From: Plasmopara viticola
Taxonomy: Eukaryota > Oomycota > Peronosporomycetes > Peronosporales > Peronosporaceae
Assembly (NCBI GenBank): GCA_001695595.3
Contig: MBPM02000054.1
Span: 124,001 to 188,000, forward strand
Length of the DNA stretch: 64,000 nucleotides
Direction of reading: 5' to 3'
Shown here: positions 46,184 through 57,399 of the stretch, in pieces
How the letters are laid out: each line of letters opens with the position of its first letter
How positions within the stretch are numbered: the first letter of the stretch is position 1
Notes under the pieces: generated by a model
The model's database searches: none
What the model was told of the DNA's origin: nothing
The model's input: the letters and a program-made list of their open reading frames with translations, nothing else
Position numbers and translations under genes: made by a program

Positions 46184-47856
46184 CACCACAGTACGTGTGT
46201 GTTTTCTCGAAAGAGGGATATAAAAACAGGTCTTTTTATGAATATTACTTTGACGCGTTACAATTCTTCTACTCTTTTAGGTCCTTTTACCGCTGCTTCC
46301 CTCCATTCTACTGCTAAGCTTTATTGTGTAAAGATTTTGAATACAGAATCACATTACAGCTTGCACAGGGAAGCGTAGAGGAAGTTTCAATTTTTCTAGT
46401 GAACAATTCCCAACGAGGGTTGCCCTTCAAGGAGTAGACGTATGCACTAAACCCGTTTTGTGCTCAGAGGCGATGAATCATGATACATAAATGGATTCGC
46501 TTAGCAAGAATTGGTATAAGGGCCCATTTGTTGATACGATCGGCCGCGATGAATTATTAGAATGTGACCAGGTGGATCGTCGATCCAGTCGACCGAGATC
46601 GAATTATCTAGTAACAGACGCGACTTTACATGAAATATCAGGATTATGTACATCGCTGGTCCGGTACAGTTGCTTATTAAATGCGATCACGAAAAAAAGA
46701 TTCGCTCAAATTTAATAACAGACTCAAGAATCGAAGGATTCGTTGCTAGAGTCTGTCCTGATTTGCATTTGTCGAGGTGAAATTGCGGATCGGGCACAGT
46801 TAATTTACCCTAGGGATTGCAATCATCGTATGACAACAGTCGATCGGCTACGCGTGCTCACATTGCTACGTTCTAGGTCTGTAAGCATCTAGTCGGAGCA
46901 GCAAGATGCTCCTGTCTGAGGGTTACTTGTTTCAGCACGGCACCTCACGCAACAAACTAATCCGTAAGGAATTGAACGCCAGCTGATGACACAACATAAT
47001 AAGTCTTTTCGCGTTGCTCTTAATAAAAGGGGGAAAGGAGGTGCGAACCGACTCGGACATTACACCGGAAACAAATGTCCGTCGGACCACACAGGCAGCT
47101 GAGGCAAAAAAGAGTTTGGTCTGCACAAGAATGTTTGCTGCATACTCAGAGAGTCACATCGCCCAAAGTCAAGCTAGGCCGAACGATGTGGTCGTCTCCG
47201 ATTGACTTTACGTGCTATACAAAACAGTTGAAACACGATAGAAGAAGGCTTTTATATAACCAGTATTCAATCTTTGGCTAGGGACCAGGTGCGCATTTTG
47301 TACTCCACACAAAGAAAGGCTCTCGCTCCACATTACCACCAAGGTAAGAGCGAAGACAAGAGCATCGATGAACTTACAAGGTAAGGCCGGCATGGTAATC
47401 CGAGTACCGTCTTCGTTCGTCGACCGTCCAAGACGCAGTGCTTCGCAAGTTTTGGGATTACAGCTCCACCACCGCAGACGACTCTGCCAATCAAGTTAAA
47501 GATGTTCCAACAGAGCGTTTTCGTCACCGTAAAATGCCCTCCGACAGCCAAAAATTCATTTTCTCGGAGAAGACTATTAGTCTGTTCGGACTGTTCCATA
47601 TGCCCTGACGAGAGTGAGCGCACTGTTGAAGGATCAGTCCCAAAAGTTAGGTGCACATCGACTACAAGTGCTACAGGGTGGAGCAGGGTTGCCGATGCTT
47701 TTTTTAATGAAGCGTGAGATAAGGTAGCTGACCTTTGCTTTGTCAAAAGGACCTTTCAAAATCGCAGATTGCTGTCTGTCTGACTCCAAAAGTTACTATA
47801 GGTCTTGATGAACCCAACGCTTGACATTTCTCTTTATTTCTTTAGTATAAACCAAA
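46184..47856. other. Intergenic, nothing firmly recognised
   Basis: Frames at 47014-47205 (plus) and 47333-47746 (minus) are moderately long, but neither has a signal peptide or a domain I recognise. Confidence 0.3.
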
Positions 47857-48196
47857 TCGCAGCTTGGAAAAGGTTGGGGTGACGCCCTCCTTCCAAGCGC
47901 GGGGGCTAAATGCTCGCGCGCTTCGGGCAGGTGCTCTCGGGCATCTGCAGGTCTCTAACGAGTCTCGCCCTCGACGCGACGGTCTCCAGCACCGGGAGCC
48001 ACCTGGGCTCTTACCAAGTCAGAGCTAAGCAAAATAATGGAAGACCCTCACGACCTCGGTGCTGGCTGCACTGCCCGCCGAACGAGACCCGACGTATGCG
48101 GACACCACTCTATGCCGTGGACTAGCCAGACTGAGCCTAGCACGTGCATAACTTGGCAATGCGATTACGTAATACATTACATTACATTAAACCAAA
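47848..48196 (+). repeat. SINE-like repeat, copy 3, with target-site duplication
   Basis: The 318-base core runs from AGGTTGGGGTGACGCC at 47871 to the ATTAC tail at 48187. Perfect 9-mers, TAAACCAAA, lie at 47848-47856 and 48188-48196, so the inserted unit is 47857-48187 and includes 14 extra bases at the head. It is the best-bounded copy. Confidence 0.75.
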
Positions 48197-49337
48197 CTGT
48201 ATTTACTATTATCGATGAGTGCGACTACTCTTCATTGTAATCTTTTCTACTGAAATTTGCTATGTGAGCATGCATGCACTGTCTTTTGCAAATCAAAAGA
48301 ATTATGTACCCGTATTCTTGTTGTTGCTCAAAGCATCAAATGATTTACACGGTAATACCTATAAACATTACGACGCAGTAGTCCCATATTGGACTTTTGG
48401 TATCTTTGTACCTCCTAATAATAATAGTCTTTTCAATTATTATATAATCAGATCAATTATCTAGGTTAAGTTATCTGCAAAATTTGATTATTAATTTATG
48501 ATTAAGTACAAGCATTCGAATGTGTTCACGTGCGCTGAAATATTTTCGTAGATCAAAAGACGCATCGTTGCATTAAGAACACAACAGAATCGTACAACAG
48601 CACTACACATATCATTTGACATGGCTAATAATCGAGATTGATTATTCAGTAGCCGCAGAAAGGCATTAATATCATTGGTGGTAATAGTATTTAAAGGACT
48701 GCGGCCCCTCGATCTCTTATTTGGCGAGTGCACTGAGTCAGTAGCCGAGGAGCTTGGCTCTTCTTGCCCTGTATGAGACTAATTACGTGCTACAGACATT
48801 TGCTGCATATAGCTATGTATGCCGTATTGTTATGTACGCAATGACACAGGAAATTTGTAAAGTCTCTCAAAGCTGCATTTACTTACAAGACGCTACAACA
48901 ACGAGGAGAAGGCATATCGTTGCACTTATCACAACCCTGTTTTGGTATTACGCTGCATACTTTCCTACTATTAAGCGCCTCCTAAACCTTGATCGATAGT
49001 GCTACTTGCGTCGCAAGTATATATGGATCATAGGGGTACCCAGCAAGAAGTAGGTGTCTACCGTTTTATGCAACAAACATTCTGTACGTGATATAATAAA
49101 TGCAGGAGCTGGCATCTATATGGATCAATCTTGCATCCATTATCTAACTTGAAAGTAGTATCAACAACATATAGTCTGTAAGTGTGTATGTACCTGCACT
49201 GCTGTCCCTAAACAATGTATAATCTGGGAATGTTTGCCTTAAATTGAGCACAATCACACTTTTGATGACGCTCGGATACCATCTGTCTTCTTGCATAATC
49301 AACCGGAAACAGCTTGAGAATTTGATATTGTTGTAGC
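48197..49337. other. Intergenic, nothing recognised
   Basis: AT-rich spacer with short frames. The final 50 bases belong to the promoter-proximal block shared with the 43.7-kb gene. Confidence 0.4.
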
Positions 49338-49353
49338 CAGTATCAAATTCCCG
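49338..49353 (+). promoter_or_regulatory. Effector-family promoter motif
   Basis: CAGTATCAAATTCCCG followed by CTGCG lies 34 bases before the start codon at 49387. An upstream GAATTTGATA (49318-49327) makes a 10-base inverted repeat with TATCAAATTC, which the homologous flank at 43.7 kb lacks. Confidence 0.66.
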
Positions 49354-49386
49354 CTGCGTCGCAACGACGCCATACTCAGCTCTACA

Positions 49387-49902
49387 ATGCGTATTTATCG
49401 TGTGGTGGCCGTGCTGGTGATCGCATGTGTAGTTTTCTTCACCGGGTCGAAATCGATGGATACCAGCGTTCATCCTGCACGTCACCTTGTACAAGAATTA
49501 AGTGACGTGGGCTCACAGAGATTGCTGGGCGCTAGTACGACGATACGCCAAGCGACTAACAGCAGCAAGAGGTGGACCTTATCAAAAATATTCTCGTTTG
49601 TTCGATCCGTTTTAAAAGCTTTTAAGGGCGGAATTTTTACATCTGACCCTACTGCGTATCGCCTGATGCCTAGAGCCGAGTCGCTTAAAAATGCTGATAG
49701 GCTCATGTCGAAGAAGGGCTCGATTAAAGAAGAAGTTAAAGAGGAAGAGTTTCCGGGGTTTCCATTGATTACTGACCCCTCTATCGAACCGGAGACACCA
49801 AAATTTGGTCCAATCAAAACTCCTCCGGATGAACTGCCAGCGAAGCCGCTGTCCACTCGACTTCGGGGCAGAACAGATCTCGGCAGGAAGCAGGAAACTT
49901 GA
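49387..49902 (+). CDS. Secreted effector-like protein with degenerate RxLR
   Basis: This gene encodes 171 residues. Residues 1-20 form a signal peptide. RHLV at 32-35 is a degenerate RxLR, and QRLLG follows at 44-48. No clear EER motif follows, though acidic residues come later (KEEVKEEEF, 114-122). SKIFSFVRSVLK (66-78) and the C-terminal EFPGFPLI...PKFGPIKTPP segment are shared with the 92-residue protein on the opposite strand at 43408. The C-terminus is basic (STRLRGRTDLGRK). No WY fold is visible. I infer a host-interacting secreted protein. The gene is intronless and its promoter-proximal 49 bases match its paralog. Confidence 0.72.
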   Translation: MRIYRVVAVLVIACVVFFTGSKSMDTSVHPARHLVQELSDVGSQRLLGASTTIRQATNSSKRWTLSKIFSFVRSVLKAFKGGIFTSDPTAYRLMPRAESLKNADRLMSKKGSIKEEVKEEEFPGFPLITDPSIEPETPKFGPIKTPPDELPAKPLSTRLRGRTDLGRKQET

Positions 49903-50569
49903 GAAAAGACATGCTCTTCTGCATGGCCCATTATGTCCGGCACCAGGAAAAGGTAAATGTGATATACCTCCGTGGCACAACTGAAGAATTAAGGTGTGTG
50001 TGTTCTTATGATGCAGTCGCACGTTGCTCAGTCTACCAGTCAAACGCAGGTGGACGCTCACGACTGTTTCACATTCTTGAGTGACCGCCACTAAACGACG
50101 CATTCAAGAATAACGTCGTTTAGTGGCTCGGATTCTGAGCCATGCAGAATTAGCACACGATTCGCGTAATTTGTTGTCATATTTGCCCCTATTGATATAA
50201 AACGCCAGACGTAAGCTGCCGTTGTTTCCTAAGTATTATGAGTCGATGTCTACTGAGTCGAAACGCCGAAATTAGAATGCTTTTTGCAAGATTTAAGTAT
50301 TGAAGCATGCTTGATGAAGTGTCCAGAGCGATGTTATAAATAAGATAATTCGACAGGAGCTGAATCTGTGAGGAGTAATCATCGACAATTGAAAAACATA
50401 GCGAAGGATGTGGAGTGCAGGCAATCGGTGATTTTCAGACATGTACACAGTGTTGTGAAAGAAAATTATCCGTGTCACTATATTTCGGATCATGTATTCT
50501 TCATCATAATTACCATATGTGTATACTTTTCTATCGCGGTTACACTATAAGAATATCGCTAAATAAAAA
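49903..50569. other. 3' flank of secreted gene, with hairpin
   Basis: No gene is supported. A 14-bp inverted repeat lies at 50088-50128. Confidence 0.4.
50088..50128. repeat. 14-bp perfect inverted repeat, 13-nt loop
   Basis: The arms GCCACTAAACGACG (50088-50101) and CGTCGTTTAGTGGC (50115-50128) are exact complements, about 185 bases after the stop of the secreted gene. Confidence 0.9.
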
Positions 50570-50900
50570 CTATTCTGTTGTCTTCCCTTAAATGTGAGAA
50601 AATCGTTAATAAAAATTAACGATAGGGTCATATGTGCGCTTGCTTATAATCTTTGCTTATCCTAACAGCTTTTAGCGACAGTAAATAACAAGAAGGAGTG
50701 AATCATGAGCTAGAAAATTAATCACCATCAAGTGTTATTACCGAAGATATGCGTTTTTTTGCACGCTTTTAAGCAAAAAAATTTGCTTGAATGCCGTGCT
50801 TTCAGAAACTCTATGTGTATCCACCAAAGCCTTGGCTTTGAATAGTAAAGTAGGAAAAATTAACTGTCCTTGCTAGAATAAATTAAGTATCTGCAATAAA
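50570..50900 (-). repeat. Dispersed 300-bp repeat, copy 3
   Basis: Inverted relative to the 42.2- and 44.6-kb copies. Minus-strand landmarks are AAAGCCAAGGCTTTGGTGGA, AAGCACGGCATT, AAAAGCGTGCAAAA, CTGTCGCTAAAAGCTGTT and AAGCAAAGATTATAAGC. Confidence 0.6.
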
Positions 50901-52879
50901 AGCCTTTACGCTTATCTCGCTGCACTATCTCTGCTATGTCGCACTATTATTGCGGTCTTGATTACAAGATTTTGCCTTATGAGCTAATGCCTCGGTGAGA
51001 TCGGGTTGGCTCACGTATAGTCTAAGATGGGGATTTTTCAAAAGTATGAGGTCTCAGGTATGTATACGACGACAGGAATTAACTTAGCAGGCGAGACTCG
51101 CTCGCTATAAGGCTAAATATGATTCACTTTCTATCGCTTCCAACGCCCGTGCAAATACGTTCGACTTATTTAGCAACAACCACATTTTGATGGGGTCATA
51201 TGGCACCTTGCACAATAAAGGCGTGCAGAAAGATATATCAGCACTATCCGGCATCAATGCATTGATGTATACAATAGACTACACTTTGAGGAGTGACGTA
51301 TCTATATTTTGCTCTGTTCCAAACTTATTGTCAACTTCACGGCTTTTTGTGTCCAATTTCCATCGTACTCCAGTTATTACGCCATCCAATCGCTTTTGAG
51401 CGTGAGAACAGCAAGACCAAAGAAAATGTTAAATCGCGGTGTAGAGTACCAATATACAAGTAACGGTGACTGCTAGAAAGCCACGTCGCGCCAGTTTTCT
51501 CTTGCATATACAAAATAGTTTGTGGCTCTATTTTAAATAACTCAACCAAGCACTGCTGCGGAAATTAGAGCACGTCCTTCAGCTTGTCGTGGCCCATTGC
51601 ACTAAAAAAATTATACAGTTCGATATGCTCATCAGTACTGCTTACGACCTGCTACTGGTAGAGTGGTTGGGTCTCAGAAGAACCTAAGATCAAGAAAGCT
51701 TATACAAGGACCGTATAATTTTAAAGAATGGAATTCGTTCTTGTCTTTATCTCAAATCTGATCCAGGCTATTGGTTTCGGGTGGGGCTTGGTTCTGCTTT
51801 ATTGGACGAATTAATTTATAGAAACTAAGTGCTGGTTGCTCTGACCTCGATTCCCGATTTGCTAGGAGACACGCTAGAATAGAAATCGCTTTTTGACTCC
51901 TTTGCTCATATGTTTGATCGATTAAATTTTCATTTTTCCGGCGATTCGTGGAGAAACGCTGCACTACCGCCTTGTAGGCTAGCATGAAATATCAAACATA
52001 TCCTGTTTTCAAATGGCTCTTGACATTGTAGGAATGAGGTCGTACCACCGCGGCCTTAAATATCACTTTTAGTCTTTCTCGTTTAATGTGGAACTTTCTC
52101 ACCTCCAGCAAAACAAAATGCTACATCCCGCGGTCACATCGGCTTCAGTGCATTCCTATGAAGCTTGATGTTCTCTCTAATATCTAACAATTAAGCTTGG
52201 ATTTTATCACCCTGATGGCGCAAGCTGCTGAAAAATAATCTGCACATAAAACGTCTTTCGATCAATTTGTACTTCCTCATGTCGATGACGGCACGCTTTT
52301 CGTAAGAGGTGACATTAAACCTCGCGTTTCGCTATCAGCACCACATTGTGGCTCCAGGCTTGACGGGGCAGAAACAGCCGAGTGGCCTTCCACAACGATG
52401 GTGAAGTCAAAAACTTTGCTTACAGAAGGCTGAGTGTCTGTCACAAAGCACGGATACGAGACAAAATAGACTATGTATCTTAAAGAACGACGGAGAAGAA
52501 ACAATAAGTTAAGCTATTAATTGTATGTTAATATATTACCCATAGATACACTTGCAGCTCTCGCTATATTTGAAGTGCACCCGCAATTTATTAGGACATC
52601 AACAATCATAATGAAAAAAATCGTTAGCGTATACGCTTGACATTCCATAAGAGATACAAACGCACCCAGGAGTCTTTGCGGGCTTACTTAAGCTTAAGAA
52701 TCACCCGGGCTAGATACCGGGTCATACGCAGACACAGCCACGAGAGGCCAGCCCACTGGTCGAGCTTTGATGAGTTTTATGTACAGAGTGCCACAGCGTT
52801 TGTCTCGTGGGCGCATGTCGTGCAACTAGCTCGCAAAGCGATGCGACTATGCTTTCAGCTCTTAGATCCGACTTAAGAT
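50901..52879. other. Intergenic, nothing recognised
   Basis: Several 60-80 residue frames, none with a domain. Some may be retroelement remains beyond recognition. Confidence 0.35.
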
Positions 52880-53900
52880 CTCGAATTAGATAATTCGATG
52901 TACGCCTTGGCAAACCAGTCGAGGTTGTTGGCGTGATGACTCACCGTATTTTAGTGACGCCCGCCAGGTATATGTTGCGAACGACGAATGCGAGCGCCAC
53001 TTCCACTTGAGTGCATAATCGCACAGTGCCGACACCAAGTTCATAGCCAATAGCACTCGAACTAGAGACGAAATCTCTACTCCGACTTTCTGTGGCCCGC
53101 CTCGGAGAGATTGCCTTGACGTCGTTAACATTTTTAACATGATGATCAGCATTTTCCACCGTCAAGGCTGGAGGGTCCGAAGCCACTAAAAGACCTTTTT
53201 GGTCAATACTGCGGACGCCATGCTCGCGAAAGAATAATGTTGTGACTTACAGGTCGCAAATTAAAAGTTCGCGAGCTCTTAGTGATGAGTCTTTTTGTCA
53301 AACGAGCTCGTAACAAAGGGGTTGCGTCGCTCGCACATCGGCTTTGATGAAGCTGTTGCATAGTGTACGAAAAGTGTTCCTCTTTTTGAGCTTTTGTACC
53401 CGCGCATCAGGAAGAGCTTTTTCCCCTTCCTCAAGTCCATTGTTTAGAAGCAAGGACACCTCCGTACTCGGTGGTAAGCGATCTGTCAGCCGACTGCTAT
53501 AGGCACCACCAAGTCATCAAGCTAACACTGTCAAGCCGGCCAAATAGGAAGGGAGGAGGTCACAAAATTATCTTGAAATGGTAATTTTGATAAGCTCACC
53601 CGCGAAATGTCCTCAGCTTTATTTCCTCTTCCTTCCTCCAATTCTGGTGTGAATATCAACAAGGGCGTTTCCGGATCAGTCTTTGCTCCTAAAAGCTATG
53701 GACGTTCAAGTTTTTATCATGCCTTGATGAATTTGACGCTGAGTTTAATCTCCTGACGAATGTACCCCGGGCGACGAGAATGTCTGGACCGCGTTTACTT
53801 AAAGCCCTGGCTTCTTTGTGGCCTAACAGGCAACGAGTCGGACGAGTTTGTGTCCGCCACATTTATGTCTTCTTAGCAGAGGTGTCTCTGACGAAATAAA
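52880..53900 (-). pseudogene. Probable Ty1/copia gag-protease relic
   Basis: On the minus strand near 53000 a segment reads IGYELGVGTVRLCTQ, then FVVRNIYLAGVTK. This matches the block after the copia protease active site, where a GVGTVRL-like strand is followed by the NVLY/NVYLAP motif. About 800 bases upstream, near 53810-53870, a CGGHKLVRLVAC string is reminiscent of a gag zinc knuckle. The order and strand agree, but both matches are short and stops intervene. The call is tentative. Confidence 0.4.
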
Positions 53901-54577
53901 GAAAAGGCGCGTAAATTCTAGAACATCTCTTTGGCAGACAAACTTTTAGTATTAGCAATGTTTGTAGTTGCAAGTTCGTCTTAGGCGCAAAGGCCGATTT
54001 TGATGCAACGGCATTTGTGGGAGCTTCTCCGGGTTTGGCTCAGTCATACTTTAACACCAACAGCCCTCCTTTGTTTCATTTGTTCATAATTATGACGGTT
54101 AATTGAAAGTCGAAGGTACTCACATTTCTCTCACGCAAGTCTTAGTAGGGGGCTACATAAAACGAGCTCTTATGGCAAAAGCTGAGTTTTCCCAAAAGAT
54201 TGAGCCCGATATACAATTATACCAGTTTGTGCACTTCGATATTTCGAAGAAAATCAAAACAACTATTTTCCTGCCTTTTATGTTAATTTCAGTGCATACA
54301 CTAAATAAGAATAAGTACACTACAAGCGATTGCAATTTATGCCTCGTAAACAGTCCTACTCGTACTTCTATATAGGAAAGGTAATTTCGTCATGTATAGC
54401 AAATATTATACAAATTTCGTAGCTTTTGCTCTTTGTATTTCTAGATATATCTGAACCGCAAACTATATTTCGAAATTGCAGCTAGCTATATGCACTTTCG
54501 TAGCGCAGATGCGCGCTAGCATGGACATATTAGTGGTAAAATGCCAGTTCTGTTGTTTCTGTTGTTTTTAATACAAC
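53901..54577. other. Intergenic, nothing recognised
   Basis: Flank between two transposon relics. The 90-residue frame at 54103-54375 has no known domain. Confidence 0.35.
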
Positions 54578-56305
54578 CATGACGACTGCCCTACAGCCGC
54601 TTCAGCTCCTCTTAACGGGGTGGGAATTGCAGAGCTCGCACCGCTCCGGGTTAGGCCACGTGCCACATCCGACACTGCTGACGCCTGTTTGAACCACCTC
54701 AAGGGAGCACGAGCCATTGACCGCCGACATTATCGCTGTCGTTTCTCATCTCCAAGACATGGTCAATACGGTCGCGCAAGAACACGAAGCCTCTGGCGCT
54801 TCCGCATGTCCCATGGATGCCGCTGTTGATTGTGCTGAGCCCAACGGATAGTCGACAGATGTCATCCCAGATTTGTCCGAGCTTCTTCCTTCAGGCCGTC
54901 TAAACAACTAACCCCAGAAATCCATGCAGCAGTCCGGCAAGCGGCCCCGCGAATCCGCCGAGTCTACAGGCTTCGAGACGGCATCGTCTCAAGAGAACCC
55001 GTCGCAAACGACCGGCTTGCACCTCTGCTCCGGGGCTGTCAAAGACAACGGTCCTCCCCCCAAGCGGCTGCGTACCATAAAGGCTGGTCCTAAACAAGCT
55101 CGAGCCCAAGACGCTCCGGACAGCATGACTTCCGAGCTATTCCCTTTCCTCATTGTGGACAAACGCCGTGACGAACATAAGCGCGGTCGTTGTTACCATG
55201 TCCGTTTCCTCGATGGACATGACAAATGGTTCCAAGACAGTCCCTGGTTGACGGCCAAGAGGGCCCCTGCAACTGGGTCGACTGGTGGTACGACGAAGAT
55301 TTACAGTTGACCAATCCATTTATTTGCTACATGAAAGGACTCCCTGACTACCACGAATATATGACGGCGTCGGACGGAGATGACTGACATGTTCAAGCCA
55401 TTAATGCGCTGTACAAGATTGCGGGTCATGACGAGTATATCACTCACAAGCACTGGGAAGATTTCTGTTTCGAATACAACATCGCTCCTCTCACCGGGAT
55501 CGGCATTGCCCAGACCAAGAAGCTCCTACGTTGGATGTCACAAGGATGAGCGTTCCTCGCCCGTTTCTATCAAGCGCAAGCTGCTGGATGTAAACCTCTT
55601 TCGCGGCATGGGCAAAGGAGTTCAATCCATCTTTGATTCCGAGCTCCAGCCTGGTCTCTACCTCGTTCACTGTGACCTTTCTGAGATGTTGAGCCACGGC
55701 ATAGCCTTGCAAGTGAAAGAAATTCGTCGTTCTCATCAAATTTACGACGACGGCAAATGGATCGGCCTAATGGGCGCTATGGATTGGCTTTATCGGGTGC
55801 GTGGTATTTACCGCATCGAGTTGTTCCTTGTCTTTCACCACACGCCACGACTTTCGACGGTCATCGCGCTACCAAGTCCAAGAGCAAAACTCGGCGATGT
55901 CAAGCAAAAAAGCAAGTGGCTAACAACTTGACTTCCAACTAACAACAAACTTGCTTGTTGACCATTACTTCACGAACTTTCTTTTCTTTTTCTTCACATT
56001 TATTGAGGATGACGTACATCTCGTGTATGGACGACAATTGGATTTTCACGACGGACTTTTGATTTTGCGAAATTAACAAGCTATTAGCGGTTTCAACCAC
56101 ACTCTTTTGGCAAACGCAACCAGCTTTTGACAGTTTTTCGCCACACTATTTTTGCGAAAGCACTTAGCTTTTTGAAAGCTTTACCGCCCTTCTTTAAGCG
56201 AAAGAATTTAGCTTTTTTGGCGATTGGGAAGGATTACTTATGCCAAAGCATTTTGCTTTTCAGCGGTTTCTCCGCTTTACTCTTTATTATTATTTTAAGG
56301 GGGAT
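54578..56305 (+). pseudogene. Broken transposon protein with chromo-like segment
   Basis: A GC-richer coding-like block in three alternating frames. An ATG at 54578 opens a short frame. A helical segment (IIAVVSHLQDMVNTV) follows near 54730 and stops at 54849. From 54924 a 128-residue frame has a charged N-terminus and a chromodomain-like core (FLIVDKRRD..., YHVRFLDGHDKW, about 55140-55240). A frame change continues the reading (NWVDWWYDED), then a third part runs to 55931 with LQPGLYLVHCDLSEMLSHGIAL and GAMDWLYRVRGIYRI, which may be a cysteine-protease-like fold (inference). AAGGGGGAT at 56297-56305 looks like a retrotransposon polypurine tract. The family is not identified. Confidence 0.45.
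56085..56270 (+). repeat. Degenerate short repeats rich in AGCTTTT
   Basis: Several imperfect copies of CGAAAGCAYTTAGCTTTTT occur between the broken transposon frame and its polypurine tract. They can form small hairpins and look like element non-coding sequence. Confidence 0.5.
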
Positions 56306-57399
56306 CCTGCCGCTTTCACACCAATAAGTAATCATACGTTGATTGAAATTGTCTCCAGAACCTAAACATTTTCAATGTCTTCGGGCCCAGGCAAGCCAGC
56401 TATAGAGATTTCCGTATGAATTCAATAATAAAATCACTATTAAACCTAAGGTCATACCTGTGCTAACCATCAAAATTTGTTGTTCGTAAACGTCTAAGTG
56501 CAAAGTTTGACCCTTACAACCGAGTGCTGTACAGCCCAAAGGAAATTAAATGCAGTGTTTACCACATGGAGCGGGTGTCGCCCTTTCAAAAACCTTTGCA
56601 CCTTTGCACCGGGATAAAGTACAATGGTCAACGAATGTCCAATCCATAACACCTGGGAAAAGTTCAGTTTGACCTTCATTGCCCGTCAAGAAGCACACGA
56701 CAAATTATCGCTCTATAAGAGCTGCAAGCTCCACATCTTCGTCACGACAAGCGTCAGTTGAGCCGTTTTGTCGATGCACCAAGAGCCTAGCGATGGCGTC
56801 AATTGTTGGCAGCACTTATCAATGTTTCCAAGGTGTTTGCTACAAGTATCATGATAAGCGCAGACTTATTGCCCGATGCTCGTGATATGGTGCAAATAGT
56901 GTCTACTTCGAACCAAACAATTTAAATCCTCATGGTCTGTATTTCAATATTGGGCATCAAATGGATTTAATTTGGAGGCCATTAACCTTCCCCTAGTTTT
57001 CGCCAGCACACCACACCCTACCTTTTGTAGCATTCTTACAGCAACTTCTCAATATTTGGTTGCCTGTAGAAAAATCTAAGTGTACAAATATACAAAGAGC
57101 ACAGAAAGGTTGTGAAGACAAGCTCTATTCGAGCCTATCTTTTTTGATCAATGTCAAATATTGTATACACAATCTAATGTCACTTTATGAGCAAAAGAAA
57201 ATCGACTACTTTAAAGCGTGTGTCCTACCAAATTTATGGATAAGATACTTTGAGACCTATTCCAACCCTGATTTATCTACGTCAAAGATACCCGCACCAC
57301 TGGCAGCGGTGCAATTATATGTGGGGGCCAGACCGCGGAAAAATGCCAATGCAGACGCCACTACATCAGGATTGACCAAGGAATATACCGGTGCCGGTG
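56306..57399. other. Intergenic, possible LTR after polypurine tract
   Basis: If the upstream element is an LTR retrotransposon, its 3' LTR should begin near 56306. I cannot define its end or find its 5' partner. No gene is supported; the 168-residue frame at 57060 lacks any domain and overlaps the MULE relic. Confidence 0.3.

Noticed and set aside
47333..47746. 137-residue minus-strand frame
   Set aside because: It could be an old retroelement piece, but no motif of RT, integrase, protease or gag could be recognised, so I did not call a gene.
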